From assembly GCF_003254475.1 (NCBI RefSeq), contig NZ_QFYQ01000001.1, forward strand, positions 1,488,001 through 1,552,000: a DNA stretch of 64,000 nt. The letters are read 5' to 3'. Below are positions 49,176 to 56,221 of this stretch, one piece after another; positions within the stretch are counted from its first letter, which is position 1, and every line of letters begins with the position of its first letter. Source of the stretch: Phenylobacterium soli. Lineage in GTDB: Bacteria > Pseudomonadota > Alphaproteobacteria > Caulobacterales > Caulobacteraceae. The translations under genes and the position numbers were made by a program. The notes beneath the pieces were generated by a model. The model saw only the letters and a list, made by a program, of their open reading frames with translations. It was not told the DNA's origin and did not search any database.

Positions 49176-49659
49176 GGAGTTCCTCCTCGGTGAACTCCTC
49201 CCTCGCGAGCAGGAGGCCGATCCGGTGCAGGTCTACGATCATGGCCTGCAGATCTATCGGAGTGACCCGATATTCCCTCAGCCGGTCAGCAGAGGCGGCC
49301 CAGTACGCGTTGGAGACGATGAACTCGCCGGAGTTGGAGTCGCGGCTGGCGCCCCAGTGAAGGATATTGTTCCGCACATTGTTGATCACGCCGAGTTGGT
49401 CGAGCGCAGGTTTCAGGCGCGCTTTCAGCTCATCCTGCCCGGTCGCGTCGCAGATACGGTTGATAATGCTGGAGGCGGCATCAACCTTCACGCCGCTGAA
49501 CACGGCTGCTCCGATTGGATCGGAGACCCCCGCAAGTCGGCGAAGGATGGACTGCATGGATCGCTCGATCGACGCGAAACGGTCAACGAACTTGCCGAGC
49601 TGGTGCCAGTAGTCGTGGTAGGGTTCCTCTAGCGCCTGAGCGAAAATGTTCTCCGTCAT
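49024..49659 (-). CDS. HEPN-like protein carried by transposon B (211 aa)
   Basis: A helical soluble protein with INNVRNNILHWGAS around residues 92-105: R96-x4-H101 is the HEPN ribonuclease motif, with two Asn between. The segment before it (FASIERSMQSILRRL, ARLKPALDQLG) is helical as in HEPN folds. The C-terminus is a Gln/Lys/Arg-rich tail. It shows no overall similarity to the HEPN-like cargo of transposon A except the motif. Its start is divergent from, and overlaps by two bases, the 46-residue ORF. Confidence 0.5.
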   Translation of the reverse strand: MTENIFAQALEEPYHDYWHQLGKFVDRFASIERSMQSILRRLAGVSDPIGAAVFSGVKVDAASSIINRICDATGQDELKARLKPALDQLGVINNVRNNILHWGASRDSNSGEFIVSNAYWAASADRLREYRVTPIDLQAMIVDLHRIGLLLAREEFTEEELLKSRIAQRVFAEVQAGAWHYKSPQQQPPKTARQPQAPKRQRQRDASQRSH

Positions 49660-49798
49660 GACCGACAAGCCCCCCGAACTTGAAGACGATAAGGAAGCGG
49701 AGCGCCGCTTCAACGAGGCGGTCAGCAACCTGCTGAGCACGCCCCACAAGCCGCACAATGAGCCCAAGGCGACGCCGAAGCGTAAGCCTAAGGTTTGA
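49658..49798 (+). CDS. Small accessory protein of transposon B (46 aa)
   Basis: A short frame (MTDKPPELEDDKEAERRFNE, then AVSNLLSTPHKPHNEPKATP and a KRKPKV end) starting in overlap with the divergent HEPN-like gene. Its charged middle, F-x-x-x-x-x-LL and Pro/Lys-rich end parallel the 58-residue accessory protein of transposon A, suggesting a common accessory role. Very short, so confidence is moderate. Confidence 0.5.
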   Translation: MTDKPPELEDDKEAERRFNEAVSNLLSTPHKPHNEPKATPKRKPKV

Positions 49799-50108
49799 GG
49801 GCTGACACGATGATCGCAACAATCGCCGCCACGAGCGCCGCCATAGCGATCTTGTTGGCGGTCCTTGCTTGGGCGTTTGCGCTGCGGGCTGCGCTCGCCG
49901 CGTCCTCTGCCGCCTTGGCAGCGCGGCGGCTCAAGTCCATTTGCTCGGAGTGGGAAGCCTCGCTGTTTTCGGTGTCCCGCTGAGCTAGCCACTGACGAGC
50001 GAAGGTTTCTTCCAGTCCGCGCATGTGGCCTAGGTTGAAGCGCTTTCGCACCTCTGCCTCGCCCTGTTCGTCGAACTCCCTGAACCAGTCTTCTTTGTGC
50101 TTAGGCAC
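49788..50108 (-). CDS. Membrane-tailed coiled-coil cargo protein (106 aa)
   Basis: An N-terminal soluble part (WFREFDEQGEAEVRKRF) is followed by an Ala-rich coiled coil (RRAAKAAEDAASAARSANA) and a C-terminal transmembrane helix (IAMAALVAAIVAIIVSAL). Such C-tail-anchored layouts occur in membrane effectors and in transposon cargo, but the function is unknown. Its stop overlaps the 46-residue ORF. Confidence 0.5.
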   Translation of the reverse strand: MPKHKEDWFREFDEQGEAEVRKRFNLGHMRGLEETFARQWLAQRDTENSEASHSEQMDLSRRAAKAAEDAASAARSANAQARTANKIAMAALVAAIVAIIVSALKP

Positions 50109-50155
50109 CGTTCGCCCCCCGACGACGTTTGGCGAGTAGCTTACGCGCTTTCTGC

Positions 50156-51097
50156 TTACGCGTGCGCGGCTTCGTCAGACCGCCGATAGGTGAGGCGCTT
50201 ACCTTCGATGTTCTGGAGGATCAGCTCGGCGCGCTGGCCATCGTTCACACCGAGGCCGGAGCGGTGCGAGTAGCGGAAATCGAACTCGGCAAGGTAGCGC
50301 GCGAGGTGCGCTTCCGAGACGTGATGGAAGGTCCCGGTGATCCCGCGCTTGAGGATCGAGAAGTAGTTCTCGACCGTGTTCGAGTGGTGGAAGCCCATGC
50401 GGACGTACTCACCGGCCGCGTGGTCAACGGACGAGTGCCAGGCGAACTCCTTGCCGGTCTTTTTGTAGAACTGAGCCCCGTCCGTCATGAGGTGAGACGC
50501 GCGATGCGCGGTCTTCACAATGATGGGGCGCAGGGTCTTCGCCGTGACGTTGGGGACGTGGAACGAGCGCACCGCGCCGCCACGCTCGACCAGCGACAGG
50601 ACGGCCTCCTTGCGGCCGAACACGTCCATCTTCGCCGCGCGCTTGTTGCGGTGCTTGTTGGCCTCCTTGCCACCCACGTAGGTCTCGTCGGCTTCAACAA
50701 CCTTGCCATGACCGCCGAGAGGACCCGGTGAGGTGGGGTTCATGGCCTCGCGGATGCGATGCGCCATGAACCACGCCGTTTTGTAGGTGACGCCGAGCGT
50801 GCGGTGCAGCTGGTGGGCGGAGACGCCCTTCTTGCTGGCCGACATGAGGTAGGTGGCGAGCAGCCACTTGTTCAGCGGCACCTTGGACGACTCGAACACG
50901 GTCCCGACCGTCACCGAGAACTGACCACGGCAGGCGTTGCACTGGTAGCAGCCCGCGCGAGCGGCCTTGCCGCCAACCAGCGTCGCCTCATTGAGCACGC
51001 CGCAGTGCGGGCAGATCGGACCCTGAGGCCAGCGCGTCTTTTCGAGGTGCTCGCGGGCCTTCTCGGCGTCTTGGAAGATGGGGTTCGTGAGGTTCAT
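50156..51097 (-). CDS. IS1595-family transposase
   Basis: A 313-residue transposase. Zinc ribbon CPHCG (about 29-33) and CNAC (about 53-56); DDE-type motifs EADETYVGGK, LMTDGAQFYKKTG and HSNTVENYFSILKRG. Related to the 10115-11041 transposase along its length (shared FESSxVPL, ASKKGxSAxQLHRTLGVT, AEFDFRYS) but clearly diverged. Full length, probably active. Confidence 0.92.
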   Translation of the reverse strand: MNLTNPIFQDAEKAREHLEKTRWPQGPICPHCGVLNEATLVGGKAARAGCYQCNACRGQFSVTVGTVFESSKVPLNKWLLATYLMSASKKGVSAHQLHRTLGVTYKTAWFMAHRIREAMNPTSPGPLGGHGKVVEADETYVGGKEANKHRNKRAAKMDVFGRKEAVLSLVERGGAVRSFHVPNVTAKTLRPIIVKTAHRASHLMTDGAQFYKKTGKEFAWHSSVDHAAGEYVRMGFHHSNTVENYFSILKRGITGTFHHVSEAHLARYLAEFDFRYSHRSGLGVNDGQRAELILQNIEGKRLTYRRSDEAAHA

Positions 51098-51177
51098 GGC
51101 GGCGGGTCCGTTCTGACTCCGCTGTTATGCCAAATCCGCCCTGCTTTGTAAAGTATATAACTGCCGGGGAGTGTCAA

Positions 51178-51192
51178 GAACAAATAGGGAAC
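51178..51192 (-). promoter_or_regulatory. LexA-type SOS box (GTTC-CCTATTT-GTTC on minus strand)
   Basis: Exact GTTC-N7-GTTC with a T-rich spacer, on the minus strand. It lies just outside the right end of transposon B. Joining the flanks across the insertion puts it about 20 bp before an in-frame GTG (48937) and about 130 bp before the ATG (48826) of small-terminase-like gene B. A minus-strand TTGACA hexamer (51172-51177) adjoins it. Confidence 0.55.
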
Positions 51193-51198
51193 AAACAT

Positions 51199-51357
51199 CC
51201 TCTCCCGAGCGGCAGCTTGGGAGAGGGTAGGGTGAGGGCCGGCTGGGCCGGCTCCGGATGTCGGGTCGAGGGCCCTTGGCATGTCATCCGGCGCAGAACC
51301 TTCTGCACGAGCCGGCCCTCACCCTATCCTCTCCCGCTGGCGCGGGAGAGGCGAGTT
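51199..51357. repeat. 159-bp direct repeat, copy 1
   Basis: Nearly identical (I count two differences) to 51765-51923. It starts and ends with hairpin-forming CTCTCCCGAGC/GGGAGAGG and CTCTCCCGCTGG/CGGGAGAGG units. The two copies flank the DUF559 gene. The repeat contributes the last residues of the encoded protein. Confidence 0.8.
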
Positions 51358-51723
51358 TGGGCGGTCGCCGCCGCAGGCGTGGAGGATCGTGAGGCAGACG
51401 GCGTTTCGGTCGGCCAGGACCTGGACGTTCCAGAAGCGGAGGACCTTGAGGCCCTGTCGCTCGAGAAAGGCCGTTCGGCGCTGGTCGTAGGCGACCTGTT
51501 CGGCGTGCTGGCCGCCGTCGAGTTCGACCGCCAGCCGCGCCTCGACGCAGAGGAAGTCGACGACGTAGGGGCCGACGGGAACCTGGCGTCGCCACTTCCA
51601 GCCGCCGAGCTTGCGGTCGCGGAGCGAGGTCCAGAGGCGGGCTTCGGCGTCGGTGTCGGCCCGGCGCAGGGCTTGCGCGCGGCGCTGGCGGCGACGGGCC
51701 TCGCGGTCTCGGATCACGCCCAT
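51319..51723 (-). CDS. DUF559-family endonuclease-like protein
   Basis: A 134-residue protein with the DUF559/Vsr-like nuclease pattern: LRRADTDAEARLWTSLRDRK, GWKWRRQVPVGPYVVDFL and LAVELDGGQHAEQVAYDQ...RTAFLERQGLKVLRFWN, including the D-x-E-type core residues. The family resembles mismatch or restriction-type endonucleases. The last ~13 residues come from the direct repeat copy 1. A LexA-type box begins 5 bp upstream of the ATG, so it is likely SOS-induced and perhaps leaderless. Confidence 0.7.
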   Translation of the reverse strand: MGVIRDREARRRQRRAQALRRADTDAEARLWTSLRDRKLGGWKWRRQVPVGPYVVDFLCVEARLAVELDGGQHAEQVAYDQRRTAFLERQGLKVLRFWNVQVLADRNAVCLTILHACGGDRPNSPLPRQRERIG

Positions 51724-51728
51724 GAAGG

Positions 51729-51743
51729 GAACAATACGGGAAC
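51729..51743 (-). promoter_or_regulatory. LexA-type SOS box (GTTC-CCGTATT-GTTC on minus strand)
   Basis: Exact GTTC-N7-GTTC with a T-rich spacer, 5 bp from the start codon of the DUF559 gene and in the same orientation. This places the operator over the transcription start, as in many repressed SOS promoters. Confidence 0.6.
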
Positions 51744-51764
51744 ATGAAGTCGATGCAAGCGCCG

Positions 51765-51923
51765 CCTCTCCCGAGCGGCAGCTTGGGAGAGGGGAGGGTG
51801 AGGGCCGGCTGGGCCGGCTCCGGATGTCGGGTCGAGGGCCCTTGGCATGTCATCCGGCGCAGAACCTTCTGCACGAGCCGGCCCTCACCCTACCCTCTCC
51901 CGCTGGCGCGGGAGAGGCGAGTT
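51765..51923. repeat. 159-bp direct repeat, copy 2
   Basis: Second copy of the repeat at 51199-51357 (I count two differences), in the same orientation, 407 bp apart. Homologous exchange between the copies would delete or amplify the DUF559 gene and one LexA box. Such GC-rich repeats ending in CTCTCCC hairpins are common mobile intergenic elements in alphaproteobacteria. Confidence 0.8.
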
Positions 51924-51936
51924 GTCACGTTGTGCG

Positions 51937-51951
51937 GTTCCTCTTTCGTTC
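51937..51951 (+). promoter_or_regulatory. LexA-type SOS box (GTTC-CTCTTTC-GTTC)
   Basis: Exact GTTC-N7-GTTC with a T-rich spacer, 28 bp upstream of the GTG of the DinG-like helicase and in the same orientation. E. coli dinG is known to be LexA-controlled, so this is the best supported box in the window. Confidence 0.7.
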
Positions 51952-51978
51952 GGGGGGCTCTGCGCCTAGTCTGAACGG

Positions 51979-54768
51979 GTGACTCTCTCCCCTGCCGTGA
52001 CCGATTTCGCGCCTGCGCTCGTGGTGCTGCCTGGACCGCGGGCGGCCGTGGCGGATGCGGCCGGCGCGCAGGCGCTGCGCGCGCCCGATGCGCGGGATCT
52101 ATTCGAGACGCAGCCGGTGCTGCTGGCCCACGCGGCGATGACGGCGCGGCGGCTCGGGCTGCATGCGCCGCCGCGCTCGCCGCGGATCTTCGACGCCCTG
52201 GAGCTGTTCGCCTTCGTGCGGCCGGCGCGGTTCGCCGCGCCCTCGGCGGCGGGGCTCGCGCTGGCCATGGGCATGGCCGAGCCGAAGGGCGCGGAGGCGC
52301 AGGCGGCGGCCCTGAGAACGGTGTGCGTCGCCCTGCTGGCGGAGCTGGCGGCGACGCCGGAGCCGTCGCGCGAAGAGGCGCTGGCGGTGGCCGAGACCCT
52401 GCAGCGCGGCGGCTGGGCCTGGGGCTCGGCGGTGGTCGGGGCGCTGCGCTCCGCCCCGGTCGGCAACGCGTTCCGCTCGTCGGGCCTGGATGTGTGGACG
52501 CGCATCTCCGAGTGGGAGGCCGAGGCGCCACCCGGCGAGGCGGGGTCGAAGCCGCTGGAGCCGGCCAAGGCGGCCGAGCGGCTGGCCGAGCTCTTGGCGC
52601 GCTCGGGGCTCGTGGAGCCGCGGCCCAGTCAGGCGGAATACGCCGCCGAGGCGGCCTGGTCGTTCCAGCCCCGCGAGCGGGAGGGCGAGCCGCGGTTCAC
52701 CCTGGCCGAGGCGGGGACGGGGGTCGGCAAGACCCTGGCGTACCTGGCGCCGGCCTCGCTGTGGGCGGAGGCCAATGCCGGGGCGGTGTGGGTCTCGACC
52801 TACACCCGCGCGCTGCAGCGGCAGATCGAGCGGGAGAGCCGCTCGCTGTTCCCGGACGAGAAGACGCGGGCCAAGAAGGCGGTCGTCCGCAAGGGGCGCG
52901 AGAACTACCTGTGCCTGCTGAATTTCCAGGAGCAGGTGAACGCCGCCCAGCTCGGGGCCGGGGACTTGGTGGGCATGGGCCTGACGGCCCGCTGGGCGCG
53001 GGCGAGCCGCGACGGGGACATGACCGGCGGCGACTTCCCGGCCTGGCTGCCGACGCTGTTCGCGGTGTCGCCGGCGGCGGCCGCCTCGGCGGCCAACCTC
53101 GTGGACCGGCGGGGCGAGTGCATCCACGCCGGCTGCGCCCACTACCGGGCCTGTTTCGTGGAAAAGGCGATCCGCGGCTCGCGCCGGGCCGACATCGTCA
53201 TCGCCAACCATGCGCTGGTCATGACCCAGGCGGCGTTCGACGGGGCGCGGGCGGCGCGCGGATCCAAGGCGGACACCGAGACGAGCCTGCTGAAGCGGAT
53301 CGTCTTCGACGAGGGCCACCACCTGTTCGACGCGGCGGACAGCGCCTTCTCGGCGGCGCTGTCGGGGGCCGAGGCGGCGGAGATGCGGCGCTGGATTCGC
53401 GGGCCGGAAGGGCGCGGCCGGCGCGGCCGCGGGCTCGAGGCGCGGCTGATGGACGTGCTCGGCGGTTCGGAGGAGGCCAAGGGGGCGCTGATGGACGCCA
53501 GCCGCGCCGCCGCGGCCCTGCCGGGCGAAGGCTGGAGCGGGCGGATCGCCCCGCCCAACGGCGAGGTGAACCCGATCGGACCGATCGAGCACTTCCTGGT
53601 GGCGGTGCTGGAGCAGCTTCGCGCGCGCTCGGCGCCGAGCGAGGTGGGGATGGAGTGCGCCGCCCGCCCGGCCCTCGACCTCGTCCGCCAGACCGCGCGG
53701 GAGGCATCCGCCGCCCTGGCCGGCGTCGAGGCGCCCTTGCTGGCCCTGGCGCGGCGCCTGGAGGACCTGCTGGACGCCGAGGCCGCGACCCTGGGGCCCT
53801 CGGAGAAGGCGCGGATCGAGGGGGCGCTGCGCGGCCTCGACAAGCGGGCGCGCATGACCCTGCCGGCCTGGCGATCGATGCTGCGGGCCATCGACGAGGA
53901 CGCCGAGGACGACCCGGACTTCGTGGACTGGTTCGACGCCACCTTCCTCTACGGGCGGGTGGTGGACGCCGCCTGCCGCCGCCACTGGGTGGACCCGACC
54001 GAGCCCCTGACCAACGCGGTCATCGCCCCGGCCCACGGGGTCCTGGTGACCAGCGCGACCCTGACCGACCCGACGCTGGACGACCCGTTCGCGCTGGCCG
54101 AGATGCGCACCGGGGCGGCGCGGCTGCCGGAGCGGCCGAAGACGATGAAGCTCGCCTCCCCCTTCGACTACGCGGCCAACGCCCGGGCGCTGGTGGTGAC
54201 GGACGTCGGCCGCGACGACCCGCGCCAGGTGGCGGCGGCGATGCGCGAGCTGTTCCTGGCGGCGGGCGGCGGCGGGCTTGGCCTGTTCACCGCGATCCGG
54301 CGGCTGAAGGCCGTGCACGAGCGGATCGCCGCCCCGCTCGCCGACAAGGGGCTGGCGCTCTACGCCCAGCACGTGGACCCGCTGGAGGTGGGGGCGCTGG
54401 TCGACATCTTCCGGGCCGAGGAAGACGCCTGCCTGCTGGGCACCGATGCGGTGCGCGACGGCGTCGACGTGCCCGGCCGCTCGCTGCGCCTGCTGGTGTT
54501 CGACCGGGTGCCGTGGCCGAGGCCCGACCTGTTGCACAAGGCCCGGCGGGCGCGGTTCGGCAACAAGAGCTACGACGACGCGGTAGCGCGGGCGCGGATC
54601 GCCCAGGCCTTCGGGCGGCTGATCCGGCGGGCGGACGACAAGGGCGTGTTCGTGATGCTGGACGCGAGCTCGCCGAGCCGCCTGTTCTCGAGCTTGCCCG
54701 AGGGCGTGGAGCTGAAGCGCGTCAGCCTCGTGGAGGCGATCGAGGAAGTGGCGGGGTTCCTGCCGTGA
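51979..54768 (+). CDS. DinG/XPD-type ATP-dependent DNA helicase
   Basis: A 929-residue superfamily-2 helicase. Walker A GTGVGKT with K251, DEGH box D444 (VFDEGHHLFD), and the four cysteines C312, C381, C386 and C392 that hold an Fe-S cluster in XPD/DinG enzymes. The C-terminal helicase domain ends with GTDAVRDGVDVPGRSLRLL and QAFGRLIRRADDKG. It would unwind damaged DNA or R-loops in a 5'-3' direction. The N-terminal ~200 residues (AHAAMTARRLGL...FDALELFAFVRPARF) look like a degenerate exonuclease-like domain. GTG start, no clear ribosome site. A LexA-type box lies 28 bp upstream. Confidence 0.85.
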   Translation: MTLSPAVTDFAPALVVLPGPRAAVADAAGAQALRAPDARDLFETQPVLLAHAAMTARRLGLHAPPRSPRIFDALELFAFVRPARFAAPSAAGLALAMGMAEPKGAEAQAAALRTVCVALLAELAATPEPSREEALAVAETLQRGGWAWGSAVVGALRSAPVGNAFRSSGLDVWTRISEWEAEAPPGEAGSKPLEPAKAAERLAELLARSGLVEPRPSQAEYAAEAAWSFQPREREGEPRFTLAEAGTGVGKTLAYLAPASLWAEANAGAVWVSTYTRALQRQIERESRSLFPDEKTRAKKAVVRKGRENYLCLLNFQEQVNAAQLGAGDLVGMGLTARWARASRDGDMTGGDFPAWLPTLFAVSPAAAASAANLVDRRGECIHAGCAHYRACFVEKAIRGSRRADIVIANHALVMTQAAFDGARAARGSKADTETSLLKRIVFDEGHHLFDAADSAFSAALSGAEAAEMRRWIRGPEGRGRRGRGLEARLMDVLGGSEEAKGALMDASRAAAALPGEGWSGRIAPPNGEVNPIGPIEHFLVAVLEQLRARSAPSEVGMECAARPALDLVRQTAREASAALAGVEAPLLALARRLEDLLDAEAATLGPSEKARIEGALRGLDKRARMTLPAWRSMLRAIDEDAEDDPDFVDWFDATFLYGRVVDAACRRHWVDPTEPLTNAVIAPAHGVLVTSATLTDPTLDDPFALAEMRTGAARLPERPKTMKLASPFDYAANARALVVTDVGRDDPRQVAAAMRELFLAAGGGGLGLFTAIRRLKAVHERIAAPLADKGLALYAQHVDPLEVGALVDIFRAEEDACLLGTDAVRDGVDVPGRSLRLLVFDRVPWPRPDLLHKARRARFGNKSYDDAVARARIAQAFGRLIRRADDKGVFVMLDASSPSRLFSSLPEGVELKRVSLVEAIEEVAGFLP

Positions 54769-54770
54769 AC

Positions 54771-54916
54771 CTTCTCCCCTTGCGGGAGAAGGTGGCCTCC
54801 GAAGGAGGTCGGATGAGGGGTCCCGCGAGCCCCCCAGTTGCATTTCGGGGTTGATCTGGTCTTCAACCCCTCATCCGTCAGCCTCCGGCTGACACCTTCT
54901 CCCGCAAGGGGAGAAG
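54771..54916. repeat. Long inverted repeat (intergenic palindromic element)
   Basis: Arms of 24 bp, starting CTTCTCCCCTTGCGGGAG at 54771-54794 and its complement at 54893-54916, with secondary palindromes inside (GGATGAGGGGT / ACCCCTCATCC). This is a widespread-type alphaproteobacterial intergenic repeat. It also separates the helicase from the convergent SRPBCC gene and may end transcription. Confidence 0.75.
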
Positions 54917-54920
54917 GGGG

Positions 54921-55376
54921 CTAAATCCACCCGGCGGCCTGCTTGCCGTCGAGGGCGGGTTCGAGGCTGGCGAGGATCTTCGTCCAGCCGTCCCTGGTCC
55001 CTTCGGCCCAGTCGTCGCCTACGTCGGTGTGGGTGAGGGTGAGGACGCAGCCTTCGCCGCCGGCGATGGTCTCCGGGACGATGTCGATGGCGACGCGGGT
55101 GGCGGTGGGGTCGAACTGCGGGACCGCGAAGGTGAAGACGAGCCGGCGCGGGCGGTCGACCTCGAGGTATTCGCCGACGTGCTTCACCTCGCCCATGTCG
55201 GGGCGGCGCTCGGTGAGGTCGAAGCGGCCGCCGACCCGGGCGTCGATCTCGCAGACCACCATCTCGCCGGCCGGGGTGGCGAACAGGAAGCGGCGGGCGA
55301 TCCGAGGATCCAGCCAGGCGTCGAAGACGCGCTCAGGAGTTTGGGCGTAGCGGTGGCTGACGGAGATCTGGGCCAT
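54921..55376 (-). CDS. SRPBCC (AHSA1-like) domain protein
   Basis: A 151-residue protein with the START-like fold pattern: SVSHRYAQTPERVFDAWLDP at the start, LEVDRPRRLVFTFAVPQFDP, and LTHTDVGDDWAEGTRDGWTK at the end, as in the AHSA1/ToxR-type subgroup. These bind small hydrophobic ligands or act as stress-related factors. Function not specific. Confidence 0.8.
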   Translation of the reverse strand: MAQISVSHRYAQTPERVFDAWLDPRIARRFLFATPAGEMVVCEIDARVGGRFDLTERRPDMGEVKHVGEYLEVDRPRRLVFTFAVPQFDPTATRVAIDIVPETIAGGEGCVLTLTHTDVGDDWAEGTRDGWTKILASLEPALDGKQAAGWI

Positions 55377-55469
55377 GGGGCCAGTGCGTCACGAGATCGG
55401 CGGGTTGTCGAGAGCGGCGAGGCGGCGCGGTTGCTTGCGCCGCCCGCGCGGGCGGGCTAGCGAGCGCGG

Positions 55470-56213
55470 ATGAAACGCCTGGGGCTCGTGGGGCTGGGGC
55501 AGTTCGGGCAGCTCGCCGCCCGCACCCTGAAGGACCATTTCGACGTGGTGGCCACCGACGCCGCGCCCGACGCGCCGGCGCGGGCGAGCGCGGCGGGCGT
55601 GGCCTATGCCAGCCTGGAAGAGGTGGCGGGCTGCGAGATCGTGGTGGTCGCCGTGCCGGTGGCCGTCATGCGCGAGGTGTTCGGCCAGATCGCGCCCCTG
55701 GTGAAGCCAGGCGCGCTGGTGATCGACGTCGGCTCGGTGAAGGTGCTGCCGGTGACCTGGATGCAAGAGCTGCTGCCGGCGCACGTGGAGATCGTCGCCA
55801 CCCACCCGCTGTTCGGGCCGCAGAGCGTGGCGCGCGACGGGCTGCCGGGGCTGCGGTTCGTGGTCTGCCCGGTGAGGGGCGAGCGGTTCGAGAAGGTGGC
55901 GGCGTTCGGCCGTTCGCTCGGGCTGGCGGTGACGGTGACCACGGCCGAGGAGCACGACCGCGAGATGGCCTACGTCCAGGCGCTGACGCACCTGATCGGG
56001 CGCAGCCTCGTCAACCTCGGGATCCCGGACGAGGAACTGGCGACGCCGTCCTACCAGCACCTGCTGGAGCTGTGCGGCCTGATCCGCAACGACACCTTCG
56101 AGCTGTTCGCCGCCATCCAGACCCAGAACCCCTATGCGCCCGAGGTGGCCAAGGCGTTCGTCGCCCAGGCCCAGTCGCTGCTGGAGCAGGTGGCGTCGGG
56201 GAAGACGGCCTAA
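55470..56213 (+). CDS. Prephenate/arogenate dehydrogenase family protein
   Basis: A 247-residue NAD(P)-dependent dehydrogenase of tyrosine synthesis. Rossmann motif GLVGLGQFGQLAARTL, then VIDVGSVKVLPV, THPLFGPQS (substrate-binding His) and a C-terminal helical domain (MAYVQALTHLIGRSL). Head-to-head or tail-to-tail with the aminotransferase and chorismate mutase genes, it makes a small aromatic amino-acid locus. The gene is smaller than many TyrA (~300), in line with arogenate-type members. Confidence 0.8.
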   Translation: MKRLGLVGLGQFGQLAARTLKDHFDVVATDAAPDAPARASAAGVAYASLEEVAGCEIVVVAVPVAVMREVFGQIAPLVKPGALVIDVGSVKVLPVTWMQELLPAHVEIVATHPLFGPQSVARDGLPGLRFVVCPVRGERFEKVAAFGRSLGLAVTVTTAEEHDREMAYVQALTHLIGRSLVNLGIPDEELATPSYQHLLELCGLIRNDTFELFAAIQTQNPYAPEVAKAFVAQAQSLLEQVASGKTA

Positions 56214-56221
56214 GGAGCTCC

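Larger units (their letters stand above)
48953..51165. mobile_element. Complete IS1595-family transposon B with cargo
   Basis: A 2213-bp element. Terminal inverted repeats begin GGCAGTTATATACATGACAA on the left and, reverse-complemented, GGCAGTTATATACTTTACAA on the right. Both sides carry the 8-bp target duplication GGGGAGTG (48945-48952 and 51166-51173). Cargo: a 69-aa ORF, a HEPN-like protein, a 46-aa small ORF, a 106-aa membrane-tailed protein, and the transposase on the minus strand. Insertion separates a LexA-type box and a TTGACA hexamer (51172-51177, minus strand) from the small-terminase-like gene B. Confidence 0.85.

Noticed and set aside
50103..50190. Small basic frame after transposase B (...TKPRTRKQKARKLLAKRRRG)
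   Set aside because: No ATG, GTG or TTG starts it before an in-frame stop. It would need a frameshift from the transposase, for which I see no slippery sequence.
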